From assembly GCA_026004735.1 (NCBI GenBank), contig BPJS01000001.1:744001-808000 (forward strand): 64,000 bases of DNA, read 5' to 3'. Numbering within the stretch: position 1 is the stretch's first letter; the number at the start of each line of letters is the position of its first letter. Below, piece by piece: positions 1 to 7,833 of the stretch. The notes under the pieces were generated by a model. The model was not told the DNA's origin. It made no database searches and saw only the letters and a list, made by a program, of their open reading frames with translations. Origin of the DNA: Isosphaeraceae bacterium (GTDB lineage Bacteria > Planctomycetota > Planctomycetia > Isosphaerales > Isosphaeraceae). Position numbers and translations under genes: made by a program.

Positions 1-1085
1 TTGCGGGAAACCGCGGCGGCCTCGGGGCCGGGGACGTTATGGGCCGGCTTGCCGCCGTAACCTCCGTTCAGGTGGTACAGCCTACGCCCGAAGGGAGGGA
101 CCCCGGGCCGCCCCGGGTCGATCCCACGGGCGAGGCCCGCACTACCCGCGATATGGAGCGAGAGGACGATCGCCTGGAGGCTCCCGTTGACGCCGTCGGC
201 GACGTCGAAATGGGCAACCGGAATGTCCTTGGGGAGCTGCGCGAGGGTCTTCTTGGCCACGGGGAGATCCTGCTGCGAGGCCAGCGAGATCATCCCGGTC
301 GTGGCCCCGTGCTTGGCGAGCCAGTGGTGCCTCCCGTGCGCGAAGTTCCGGTAGTCGGCCAGTTGGACCTGACCCAACGCCGCCTCGGTGAACTTCGATT
401 CGAGGTCGGCTGCGCCTGCTTGCGCCACCTGGCCGTGGAGCACCACCAGCGTCGATCGATCCCAGAGGGGCCGGCACGCCCTTGAGAGGCCGGATCGGAA
501 GGCCGACTCGTCCCGGCCCGGATGGGCAAGGCCCTCGAAACTGGGCGGTAGGGGGACGTGCCCCGAGTACTGCTGGTGATAGGCCCTGGCGAGCAGGACG
601 CAGGTGGCGAGCAGTGAGTTTGTGGCGAGGAATCCATCCTTGACGGACGGTAGGCCGAATTCGTGCAAGGAGACCCCGCCGGCACCAGCGATGAGACTGG
701 CCAAGGGCGTTTGTAAGCGCGTGCAAATGACGGAAAGCTGCTTCGGTGAACGGGAGACGGTGGACTTGAAGCACCCCAGGATGTCGGGGTTGCTCCCTCC
801 CGCCGTGAGGAGGAGCACGTTGAGCTCTCCGAGATGGACCGGTGAGCAAGCCAGCTCATACGGCGTCATGGCCCGGGCGAGCTTGCCCGTGAAGAGCGAA
901 TGCAGGTAGCACGCGAAATGGGCGGCCGTCAAGGAGCCACCGGAGCCGACAACGATTAGGGGAGCACTCGAATACGACCGTACCGCCGCGGCCAGACTGT
1001 CCACTTCGGCCTCAAGCGCCCACCCGTACGTCCGGGAGAGGGATTCGAGTTCACCCTCATATGGCTTGCCCACGGATCTATCCAC
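1..1085 (-). CDS. Double SIS-domain (sugar isomerase-like) protein, 3' end cut by window edge
   Basis: The reading frame is open from a GTG at 1085 to the left edge, about 361 residues, so the C-terminus is missing. The N-terminal SIS core shows PLIVVGSGGSLTAAHFACY at residues 42-60, then a VLLLTAGGSNPD strand-loop. A second SIS-like half begins near residue 213 (STLVVLHGQV) and contains ESKFTEAALGQVQLADYRNF followed by a HGRHHWL loop, as in the isomerase half of GlmS-type proteins. No N-terminal glutaminase domain is present, so it is not a complete GlmS. SIS domains bind phosphosugars; the substrate here is unknown. An in-frame TAG lies immediately upstream of the GTG, and a purine-rich AGGAAAACAGGG precedes it. 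It is transcribed in the same direction as the Fic gene, which ends 227 bp upstream. Confidence 0.7.
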   Translation of the reverse strand, partial: MDRSVGKPYEGELESLSRTYGWALEAEVDSLAAAVRSYSSAPLIVVGSGGSLTAAHFACYLHSLFTGKLARAMTPYELACSPVHLGELNVLLLTAGGSNPDILGCFKSTVSRSPKQLSVICTRLQTPLASLIAGAGGVSLHEFGLPSVKDGFLATNSLLATCVLLARAYHQQYSGHVPLPPSFEGLAHPGRDESAFRSGLSRACRPLWDRSTLVVLHGQVAQAGAADLESKFTEAALGQVQLADYRNFAHGRHHWLAKHGATTGMISLASQQDLPVAKKTLAQLPKDIPVAHFDVADGVNGSLQAIVLSLHIAGSAGLARGIDPGRPGVPPFGRRLYHLNGGYGGKPAHNVPGPEAAAVSR

Positions 1086-1312
1086 CTATCCCTGTTTTCC
1101 TGTTTTGCCTAGGCTCGCGGTGCGCGAGCCCGGCCTGATGGTATACAGAATGCCAGATCGGATGCTGGGCGGCAAGGGCCACGAAGTCGATGCGAGTAGG
1201 AGTCGAACTTGGTGTCCCGGCGACCTCACCCCCAAGCGCCAGATGCAACGATTCCGGGCCCTGGACCGCGATGACGCTCCCCGAGCCGTGGGCGGATTCG
1301 CATGGATACGCC

Positions 1313-2431
1313 TTACCGGTCCGGGTTCTCTGACGGTTCGGTGAGCAAGTAGTTCGTACTCCGGCCCCCAGCGGCGTCTTTCGTAAGGATACCCCGTCCG
1401 ACGAGCTCGACGATGTCGCGGTACGCCGTGTCCTGCGAACACTTGGCGAGCTTCGCCCATTTCGACGAGGTGAGCTTGCCCTCGAACCCGTCCAGCAGGC
1501 GATTGATGATCTTCTGCTGCCGGTCGTTGAACGACTCTCCAACATGTGCCTCCCAGAATCTGGCCTTCTTCAAGACCCTCGCTAGGGTGGCCTCCGCCCC
1601 GTCGAAGGCCCGATCCAGGCAGCCGAGGAACCATCCCATCCAGGCGGTGACGTCGAGCGTCCCCTTCTGAGTATGCTCCAAGATGCGGTAATAATAGCTT
1701 CTCTCGGCGCGGATCTGGGCCGACATGCTGTAGAACCGGCTGGGGCTCCCCTCCGAGCGGGCCAGGCACATGTCGGCGATCGCCCGGGCGATGCGGCCAT
1801 TGCCGTCATCGAACGGGTGGATGGTCACGAACCAGAGGTGGGCCAGGGCCGCCTTGAGCACCGGGTCGATGCCGCTCGGGCCGTTGAACCATTCGAGGAA
1901 AACCGTCATCTCCCGGCCGACCCGGCCCGCTTCCGGCGCCTCGAAATGGACCCTCTCCTTGCTGACCGGACCCGAGACGACCTGCATCGGGCCGGTGCTG
2001 TCGTCCCGCCAGGCCCCGACCCTGATCCGGTGCATGCCGCTGCGCCCGGTCGGGAACAAGGCCGCGTGCCAGCCGAACAGGCGCTCCTCGGTCAGGGGCC
2101 GGTCGTGATGCTGCGTGGCGTCGAGCATCATCTCGACCACCCCCTCTACGTCTCGGTCGGCGGGGGTGAGGGCACCGATGTCCATGCCCAGGCGGCGGGC
2201 GATGGAGGATCGCACCTGGTCCCGGTCGAGGATCTCGCCCTCGATCTCGCTCGACTTCAGGACGTCCTGAGTCAGGGTGTCGAGGACGGCCTCTTCGCGG
2301 AGCCGGAAGCCGAGCGCTTCCATCCGCCCGAGGAGCCGCCCCTGCCGGTGGCGCACTGCCGCGAGCGGGGCCGAGAGTTTCTCCTCGTCCCAACGGAACT
2401 TGGGCCAGTCGTCTAGTTGGTGGATGTACAC
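1313..2431 (-). CDS. Fic family protein with DUF4172-like N-terminus and C-terminal winged helix
   Basis: Fic enzymes typically transfer AMP from ATP to protein hydroxyls. Numbering here is from an upstream in-frame ATG at 2446. The complete Fic motif HPFDDGNGRIAR is at 210-221. The autoinhibitory helix motif [S/T]xxxE[G/N] is present as SSEIEG at 65-70, marking a class II (N-terminally inhibited) Fic. The first 60 residues (YIHQLDDWPKFRWD) resemble DUF4172. The last 60 residues (from about 315) look like a winged helix, so DNA binding and autoregulation are plausible. I prefer the GTG at 2431 as start. It has GGAGA six bases upstream, and the -10 box lies so close to the ATG at 2446 that starting there would be nearly leaderless. 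A toxin-like or regulatory role is inferred; no target is visible. Confidence 0.88.
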   Translation of the reverse strand: MYIHQLDDWPKFRWDEEKLSAPLAAVRHRQGRLLGRMEALGFRLREEAVLDTLTQDVLKSSEIEGEILDRDQVRSSIARRLGMDIGALTPADRDVEGVVEMMLDATQHHDRPLTEERLFGWHAALFPTGRSGMHRIRVGAWRDDSTGPMQVVSGPVSKERVHFEAPEAGRVGREMTVFLEWFNGPSGIDPVLKAALAHLWFVTIHPFDDGNGRIARAIADMCLARSEGSPSRFYSMSAQIRAERSYYYRILEHTQKGTLDVTAWMGWFLGCLDRAFDGAEATLARVLKKARFWEAHVGESFNDRQQKIINRLLDGFEGKLTSSKWAKLAKCSQDTAYRDIVELVGRGILTKDAAGGRSTNYLLTEPSENPDR

Positions 2432-2437
2432 GCCTAT

Positions 2438-2534
2438 TCTCCGCATCTTCTGCGGAGATTATAGGCCCTATTCTCCGCGACGGCAAGTTGTTTCTCCGCA
2501 GAAGATGCGGAGATTATGCCTGAGAATCTCCGCA
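2438..2534. repeat. Four TCTCCGC-box operators, two forming perfect 8-5-8 palindromes
   Basis: Two 21-bp palindromes, 2438-2458 and 2493-2513, have arms TCTCCGCA and TGCGGAGA. Their 5-nt spacers TCTTC and GAAGA are reverse complements, so the two sites are mirror images. Additional half-sites TCTCCGC(G/A) start at 2472 and 2527, giving spacing 34-21-34. The left palindrome overlaps the Fic -10 box, and its TGCGGAGA arm supplies the Shine-Dalgarno sequence of the Fic gene, while the other arm is anti-Shine-Dalgarno-like. The array sits between two divergent genes. It is likely an operator, possibly bound by the Fic winged helix (inference). Confidence 0.65.
2458..2486 (-). promoter_or_regulatory. 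Strong sigma70-like promoter of the Fic gene
   Basis: On the minus strand TTGCCG (2486-2481) and a perfect TATAAT (2463-2458) are separated by exactly 17 bp. The -10 overlaps the end of one palindrome described in the next entry, so a protein bound there would occlude RNA polymerase. Confidence 0.6.
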
Positions 2535-2611
2535 GTCCCCTCACCTTTCGCTCGACTTTATCGCGGTTTCCGGTTCTATATGAACCACTTGACTCTCTAC
2601 CTGGGGCGCGG

Positions 2612-2884
2612 ATGGCGACACAAATGCTTGTGCAGCATGAAGATCCGGAGGACATCGTGACGGCGCACGAGATCGGCACCTTCGTCTTCTGTCCCGAGCA
2701 GTGGCGTCTGGAGTATGGCCTGGGCCTCGAGCCGGCGAACCAGGCCGCCCTCAGGTCCGGCAGCCAACATCATGCACGCAAGGCGACGGCCGAGCGGGCG
2801 GCGGGCCGGCTGCTGCGGCTCGGACAGAAGGTGGTCGCGGCCACACTGATCCTCCTCTTCGTCCTGTGGATCCTGGGCCGATGA
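2612..2884 (+). CDS. Membrane-anchored N-terminal part of a split Cas4/Dna2-like protein
   Basis: About 90 residues from the ATG at 2612; an in-frame ATG at 2516 would lie inside the operator array, and another is at 2624. The segment EIGTFVFCPEQWRLEYGLGLE resembles the N-terminal region of Cas4-like nucleases, where the first Fe-S cysteine lies in an F-C-P context. It is followed by GSQHHARKA, a predicted helix, and a C-terminal transmembrane segment (ATLILLFVLWIL). The stop overlaps the start of the next gene as ATGA (2881-2884), implying translational coupling. The catalytic core is in that next gene, so I read the pair as one functional nuclease divided within a membrane hairpin. Alternatively it is one gene broken by a frameshift. 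Confidence 0.6.
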   Translation: MATQMLVQHEDPEDIVTAHEIGTFVFCPEQWRLEYGLGLEPANQAALRSGSQHHARKATAERAAGRLLRLGQKVVAATLILLFVLWILGR

Positions 2885-3393
2885 TACCCCATCAATCGCA
2901 TCCCTTCTGGTTGATCGCCGCGGGGGCCCTCGTCGCGGGCGTGATCCTGGTCCTCCTCGCCCAGAGGATGCGACGGGTCCGCGGCCTGGCCTCCGGCCGG
3001 ACGCTGGCGCTCGACGACGTAACCCTCTACTCGTCACGGTATCGGCTCTCGGGTCGGCCCGACCGGATCGTGCGTGTCGGCAAGGCCATTGTCCCGGAGG
3101 AATGGAAATCGGCGAAGCGGCTGTGGCCGGGGCACATTGCCCAGATGGGCGTCTATTTCCTGCTGATCGAGGAGCGGTACGGGGTCCGGCCGGCCTACGG
3201 CTATGTCGTGCTCGGGACCGGCAACCGGCACCGGATCGAGAACGACGCGAGGCTCCGGTCCTGGGTCCTCGACCTAGCCGATCAGGTCCGGGACGCGCGG
3301 GCAAAGCTCCGCGAACCCATCGGCGTCAGCCCCAGGCCCGCGCAATGCCGTGCATGCGGGCAGAGGGGCAACTGTTCCCAACGGGCCGATTGA
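2881..3393 (+). CDS. Cas4/Dna2-like PD-(D/E)XK nuclease core with N-terminal TM helix
   Basis: 170 residues. A transmembrane helix (WLIAAGALVAGVILVLLA) comes first. The nuclease core then shows GRPDRIV, a PEEWKS element matching the ExK motif, and QMGVYFLLIEE matching the QxxxY motif. The C-terminus has CRACGQRGNC, giving the three distal cysteines of a Cas4-type Fe-S cluster; the fourth would come from the preceding gene (FCPEQW). Cas4-like enzymes are Fe-S exonucleases acting on DNA ends. No cas1 or cas2 genes and no CRISPR repeats are visible, so this is a solo Cas4-like protein. Its partner and substrate are unknown. The start is the ATG overlapping the upstream stop. Confidence 0.7.
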   Translation: MIPHQSHPFWLIAAGALVAGVILVLLAQRMRRVRGLASGRTLALDDVTLYSSRYRLSGRPDRIVRVGKAIVPEEWKSAKRLWPGHIAQMGVYFLLIEERYGVRPAYGYVVLGTGNRHRIENDARLRSWVLDLADQVRDARAKLREPIGVSPRPAQCRACGQRGNCSQRAD

Positions 3394-3588
3394 CCGGCTC
3401 GGCCGTGTGCCGGCCACGAACTATCCGGCCGTCCCGCTCCTCCGGCCCAACACCTCCTCGCAGAGGAAGAAATCCTGCAGGTGGGAGTGGCGGGGGCGAC
3501 CATCGACGACATCGAGGTCGCGGAATTCGAGTCGCGCGAAGCACGGAAGGAATGGCTTGGCCGGGAAGCACCGGCGTTTCTGCACTGA
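3394..3588 (+). other. Open frame without a start codon, possible protein remnant
   Basis: Directly after the stop of the Cas4-like gene, the same frame stays open to a TGA at 3586. It encodes an acidic, protein-like tail (LAEEEILQVGVAGATIDD then IEVAEFESREARKEWLG). There is no good ATG upstream, only internal GTGs. It could be the decayed end of a neighbouring gene or of the nuclease itself. I do not recognise it. Confidence 0.2.
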
Positions 3589-3752
3589 CCGGTCGCCACG
3601 TTGACAAGCAAGCGGGATGCCCGGCGTTGGGTAGGACGTTCGTCCTTCCAGGAATGCGTGAACTTGCCACTCCGGGATCGCGAACTAAGGAAGCCGACAG
3701 CCGAGTTACAGACCCGACCGTCGGCTAGGGCTTAGTCCTTCATGTTGGTGCT

Positions 3753-4025
3753 TTACTTGGCTTTCGATTCACGCTCTGACTTGGCACACAGGGGGCATTC
3801 TTCGTTGTCTCTCATAGAGGATTTGCCGCCTTTCATGCACATCGCGCAGATGCCGTCTTTGCAGCATGAGCATTGCCCATCCTTGCGGCACTGTCCGGAC
3901 TTACAGCATTCGCACTTTTCACAACACGGCGTTTTCATGCATTGGCCGGGTTCGGAGGGCGATTGCGCGCCGGAACAGGCACTAACAAAGACGAGCAGGA
4001 CAAATGGCAATAATTTTCTAAACAT
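3753..4025 (-). CDS. Small Cys-rich lipoprotein, putative metal binder
   Basis: 90 residues starting MFRKLLPF; the ATG at 4025 is preceded by AAGGAG with 7-nt spacing, better than the upstream ATG at 4043. A short signal ends in the lipobox VSAC, so the mature protein should be lipid-anchored. The mature part has about 16 cysteines in CC, CxxC and CxC pairs (CEKCECCKSGQC, CSCCKDGICAMC), a metallothionein-like composition. No family is recognised. It is the last gene of the leftward metal block. The AT-rich surroundings differ from the GC-rich neighbours and suggest transfer. A metal-sequestering role is inferred. Confidence 0.65.
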   Translation of the reverse strand: MFRKLLPFVLLVFVSACSGAQSPSEPGQCMKTPCCEKCECCKSGQCRKDGQCSCCKDGICAMCMKGGKSSMRDNEECPLCAKSERESKAK

Positions 4026-4055
4026 AATATCTCCTTGAATCATTATTTCACTGAT

Positions 4056-4074
4056 TTGATCCGAACGCGATCAA
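4056..4074. terminator. Inverted repeat between two small metal-binding genes
   Basis: TTGATC (4056-4061) and GATCAA (4069-4074) are separated by 7 nt. The repeat lies at the 3' end of the 4427-4071 gene and upstream of the lipoprotein gene. It could be a weak terminator or an operator. The spacing does not fit an FNR box. Confidence 0.25.
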
Positions 4075-4427
4075 CCCGTTCTCGGAGGCCGCTCAGGAGT
4101 GTGGTGGGCATGGCGGGCTACTTCGCCAAGGGCTGGTCGAACCAAGGCGGGTGGTAGCGCCACTGCGTCAATGTTCACCCCCTGTACCGCAGCGAGCGGA
4201 GGGAAGAAACAGTTGGGGCATGACGCATTGTCGCAGCATTGCTTCATGGGGGAGGGTGTGGATGACGAATGGGTGGCAGTATGATGGCAATCCGCTCCCG
4301 CCATTGCCTCTTTCTGAACAGGCGTCGTGATATCATAGCAATCACGATAGGCGTGACCTGCTGCGCCCGCTGAGAAACAGAACGTCACCAGCAGCATTAA
4401 GAGGCGGTTTATTGTGTATGAATTCAT
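4071..4427 (-). CDS. CzcI-like small secreted metal-resistance protein
   Basis: 118 residues from the ATG at 4427. A signal peptide (LLMLLVTFCFSAGAAGHA) is followed by a His/Cys-rich mature part (ADCHHTATHSSS, QCCDNASCPNCFFPP) and a C-terminus ending HHTPERPPRTG. This resembles CzcI, the small periplasmic protein at the head of czc operons: signal, His cluster, C-x2-C, then an RP-containing tail. Two further genes in this window, 11019-11339 and 50869-51246, have the same layout. The upstream DNA is very AT-rich and contains the palindrome ATTATATAAT (4434-4443). It has no RND genes of its own downstream; the next gene is a Cys-rich lipoprotein. The assignment rests on architecture, not on close sequence identity. 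Confidence 0.6.
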   Translation of the reverse strand: MNSYTINRLLMLLVTFCFSAGAAGHAYRDCYDITTPVQKEAMAGADCHHTATHSSSTPSPMKQCCDNASCPNCFFPPLAAVQGVNIDAVALPPALVRPALGEVARHAHHTPERPPRTG

Positions 4428-4569
4428 GTTATGATTATATAATATTTTCAAATAACAATAAAAATTTCAAAGATCGTGTGTGGCGCTAGCGCGTGCGGTA
4501 TGCCCCGATCTCAGGTGGCGAAACCGCGGGAGCGCCTTGCCCGCCGCGAGCCTATTTCTCGGCTGCGAA

Positions 4570-7500
4570 TCACTCACCTCGCCTGTCGATGAACTGATGG
4601 GCCAGGTCGAAGCGCTTGTAGAGGGCGGGAAGCACCAGCAGCGTCAGGATTGTGGCCGTGACAAGCCCCCCGATGACCACGGTCGCCAGGGGCTTCTGCA
4701 CTTCCGCGCCCGCGCCGGTGGCGATCGCCATCGGCACGAAGCCGAGCGAGGCGACCAGCGCCGTCATGAGCACGGGGCGGAGGCGGGATAGCGCCCCCTC
4801 CACGATGGCCTGGTGCGCCTCCTTCCCGTCCTGGACCAGCTGGTTGATGCGGCTGATCATGACGAGCCCGTTGAGCACCGCCACGCCGGAGAGGGCGATG
4901 AAGCCCACCGCCGCCGAGATCGAGAACGGCATGCCGCGGAGCCAGAGGGTGAGGATGCCGCCGGTCAGCGCCAGCGGCACGCCGGAGAAGACCAGGAGCG
5001 CCTGCCTGGCCGAGCCGAGCGCCGTGAAGAGCAGCAGGAAGATCATGAAGAAGCAGGCGGGCACCACGACGGAGAGCCGCGCCTTGGCCTCCTGCAGGTT
5101 CTTGAACTGGCCCCCCCACTCAAGCCAGTAGCCGGCGGGCAGCTTCACCTGCCTGTCGATCGCACCCTGCGCGTCCGCGACGAAGGAGCCGATGTCGCGG
5201 CCGCGGACGTTGGCCTGGACCACCACGCGGCGCTTGCCGTTCTCGCGACTGATCTGGTTGGGGCCGTCGGTGATCTCCAGCTTCGCCACCTGCTTGAGCG
5301 GGATGTAGGCGGGCCGCGCGGCCGCGCGCCCTGCGCCCCGATCGGCCTCGTCGCTTGCCGCGGCAGGGAGCAGGATCGGCAGGTTTTCCAGCGCCGCCGA
5401 GTCCTGCCGCAGGGTGTCCGGCAGCCGCACCGCGATGTCGAACCGCCTGTCGCCCTGGAAGACCAACCCTGCCTCGCGCCCGCCAACGGCGATGGCCAGC
5501 ACGTCCAGCACGTCGCTGACGTTCAGGCCGTAGCGGGCGATCGCGTACTTGTCGAGCTTCACCTCCAGCATCGGCAGGCCGGAGGTCTGCTCCATCTTGA
5601 CGTCCGCCGCGCCGTCGATGCCCTTCAGCACCTGTAGGAGTTGCGCGGCGGTTCTCTCCATGACGGGGAACTCGTCGCCGTACACCTTCACCGCGACATC
5701 GGAACGCACGCCCGAGATCAACTCGTTGAAACGCATCTGGATCGGCTGGGTGAACTCGTAATTATTCCCCGGAACTTCGGAGACGGCCTCGCTGATCCTG
5801 CGGATGATGTCAGACTTCGGCGTATCGGCGTTCGGCCAGTCCTCCTTGTCCTTCAGGATGATGAAGGTATCCGAGACGTTCGGCGGCATCGGGTCGGCGG
5901 CCATCTCCGCCGTGCCGGTCTTGGAGAAGACGAATTCCACCTCCGGGATCTGGCTCACCGCTTCTTCGATGTGGAACTGAAGGGCCTGCGATTGCGAGAG
6001 CGAGGTGGAGGGGATGCGCATCGCGTGCATCGCGATGTCCTTCTCGTCGAGGGTGGGGATGAACTCCTGTCCCATCGTCGTGAACAGCGCGAGGGCGAGG
6101 ACGAATCCGCCCGCGGCCGCACCGATGACCTTCCCCGGATATCGGAGCGAGAAGCCCAGGGCGGGCTCGTACCAGGCCTTCGCCGTGTGGACGATGCGGC
6201 TCTCCTTCTCCTCGACGTTGCCCTTCACGAAGAGGGCGATCATCGCGGGCACGAAGGTGAGCGAGAGGATGAAGGCGGCGGCCAGCGCGAGGATCACCGT
6301 CAGCGCCATCGGCTCGAACATCTTGCCTTCGACGCCGCTGAAGGTGAGCAGGGGGATGTAGACCATGATGATGATGCCCTGCCCGAACACGGAGGGCTGG
6401 ATCATCTCGCGGCTGGCCAGCATGACTTCATGCAATCTTTCATGAATGCTTAATGTCCGGCCTTCGTGATGCTGCCGCCCGGCGAGCCGGCTCAGGCAGT
6501 TCTCGGTGATGATGACCGCTCCGTCCACGATCAGCCCGAAATCGAGCGCGCCCAGGCTCATCAGGTTGCCGCTGATGCCGCCGCGGATCATGCCCATCGC
6601 CGTCATGAGCATCGCGAGCGGGATCACCAGCGCCGTGATCAGCGCCGCCCGGATGTTGCCGAGCATCGCGAACAGGATGACGATGACGAGCAGCGCCCCC
6701 TCGGTGAGGTTCTTCTCCACCGTGGCTATGGTGCGGTCCACCAGCTTGGTGCGGTTCAGCACGGTTTTGGCCCTGACGTCCAGCGGCAGAGTCGCGTTGA
6801 TCTCGGCGAGCTTCCGATCGACCGCCTCGGAGACGGTGCGGCTGTTCTCGCCGATCAGCATCAGCGCGGTGCCGACCACCACCTCCTCGCCGTTCTGCGA
6901 GGCCGATCCCGTGCGGAGTTCCTTGCCGATGCCCACCTGGGCGACGTCCTTCAGGTAAATGGGTACGCCGCCGCGATTGGCCACCACGGCGTTGCCGATC
7001 TGTTCGGGGTTCTCGATGCGCCCGTCCGAGCGCACCACGTAGGCCTCGCCGCTGCGCTCGATGTAGCCCGCGCCGATGCTGGCGTTGTTGCGTTCCAGCG
7101 CCTGCACGACGTCCGAGAAGCCCAGGCCGAGGGCCACCAGCTTCTGCGGGTCGGGCTGCACGTGGTACTGCATCACATAGCCGCCGATGGCGTCCACTCC
7201 GGCGACGCCGGGTACGCCCTTCAGTTGCGGGCGGATGATCCAGTCCTGCACGGTGCGTAGGTAGGCGGCGAGTTCGAGATCGGTTTTGAGGCTCTGCCCC
7301 TCGGGGGTAAGGTAGCCGCCGTCGGGCTGCCAACCTGGCTGGCCGGCCTCGATCTCCGCGCCCTTGCCGCGCGGGTGGGCGTATTCGACCGTGTACATGT
7401 AGATCTCGCCGAGGCCGGTGCTGATTGCGCCCATCCTGGGCTCGACGCCCGCGGGCAACGCCTCGCGGGACTGGCCGATGCGCTCGCCGACCTGCTGGCG

Positions 7501-7818
7501 GGCGAAATAGATGTCGACGTCGTCGCTGAAGACGGCGACCACCTGCGAGAACCCGTTGCGGGAGAGCGAACGGGTGTACCCCAGGCCCGGGATGCCCGCG
7601 AGCGCCGTCTCGATGGGGAACGTGACCTGCTTCTCCACCTCCATCGGGGAGAAAGCGGGCGCCAGGGTGTTGATCTGGACCTGGTTGTTGGTGATGTCGG
7701 GCACCGCGTCGATGGGGAGGTTCCTGAGCGAATAGATCCCGAAGGCCGCCATCGCGGCGGTCAGCAGCGCGATCAGGACGCGATTGCGTAGGGAGAAGTG
7801 TAGGATGCGTTCGATCAT
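4570..7818 (-). CDS. czcA: Heavy-metal RND efflux pump, CzcA type
   Basis: 1082 residues, full length for an HME-RND permease: 12 TM helices with two large periplasmic loops, pumping divalent cations out via a CzcB adaptor and CzcC channel by proton antiport. It begins MIERILHFSLRNR. The TM4 region reads SLGALDFGLIVDGAVIITEN, the aspartates being typical of Zn/Co/Cd/Ni exporters of the CzcA group. At the three positions where CusA has copper-binding methionines, this protein has MRIPSTS, NVSDTFIIL and FNELISGV, so it lacks the triad and is unlikely to be a Cu/Ag pump. It is the last RND gene in the czcC-czcB-czcN-czcA order. The exact metal cannot be read from sequence. Confidence 0.93.
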   Translation of the reverse strand: MIERILHFSLRNRVLIALLTAAMAAFGIYSLRNLPIDAVPDITNNQVQINTLAPAFSPMEVEKQVTFPIETALAGIPGLGYTRSLSRNGFSQVVAVFSDDVDIYFARQQVGERIGQSREALPAGVEPRMGAISTGLGEIYMYTVEYAHPRGKGAEIEAGQPGWQPDGGYLTPEGQSLKTDLELAAYLRTVQDWIIRPQLKGVPGVAGVDAIGGYVMQYHVQPDPQKLVALGLGFSDVVQALERNNASIGAGYIERSGEAYVVRSDGRIENPEQIGNAVVANRGGVPIYLKDVAQVGIGKELRTGSASQNGEEVVVGTALMLIGENSRTVSEAVDRKLAEINATLPLDVRAKTVLNRTKLVDRTIATVEKNLTEGALLVIVILFAMLGNIRAALITALVIPLAMLMTAMGMIRGGISGNLMSLGALDFGLIVDGAVIITENCLSRLAGRQHHEGRTLSIHERLHEVMLASREMIQPSVFGQGIIIMVYIPLLTFSGVEGKMFEPMALTVILALAAAFILSLTFVPAMIALFVKGNVEEKESRIVHTAKAWYEPALGFSLRYPGKVIGAAAGGFVLALALFTTMGQEFIPTLDEKDIAMHAMRIPSTSLSQSQALQFHIEEAVSQIPEVEFVFSKTGTAEMAADPMPPNVSDTFIILKDKEDWPNADTPKSDIIRRISEAVSEVPGNNYEFTQPIQMRFNELISGVRSDVAVKVYGDEFPVMERTAAQLLQVLKGIDGAADVKMEQTSGLPMLEVKLDKYAIARYGLNVSDVLDVLAIAVGGREAGLVFQGDRRFDIAVRLPDTLRQDSAALENLPILLPAAASDEADRGAGRAAARPAYIPLKQVAKLEITDGPNQISRENGKRRVVVQANVRGRDIGSFVADAQGAIDRQVKLPAGYWLEWGGQFKNLQEAKARLSVVVPACFFMIFLLLFTALGSARQALLVFSGVPLALTGGILTLWLRGMPFSISAAVGFIALSGVAVLNGLVMISRINQLVQDGKEAHQAIVEGALSRLRPVLMTALVASLGFVPMAIATGAGAEVQKPLATVVIGGLVTATILTLLVLPALYKRFDLAHQFIDRRGE

Positions 7819-7833
7819 GGGCGTCCTTCCATA

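Noticed and set aside
1170..1270. GTTCGACTCC-like string on the minus strand (reverse of 1198-1207), resembling a tRNA T-loop.
   Set aside because: The flanking bases do not form a T stem, and no acceptor or anticodon arms could be drawn.
2612..3393. Cas4-like genes as part of a CRISPR-Cas locus.
   Set aside because: No other cas genes and no repeat-spacer array are found in the window; solo Cas4-like proteins are common.
4056..4074. TTGATC...GATCAA as an FNR box.
   Set aside because: Spacing between half sites is too long for TTGAT-N4-ATCAA.
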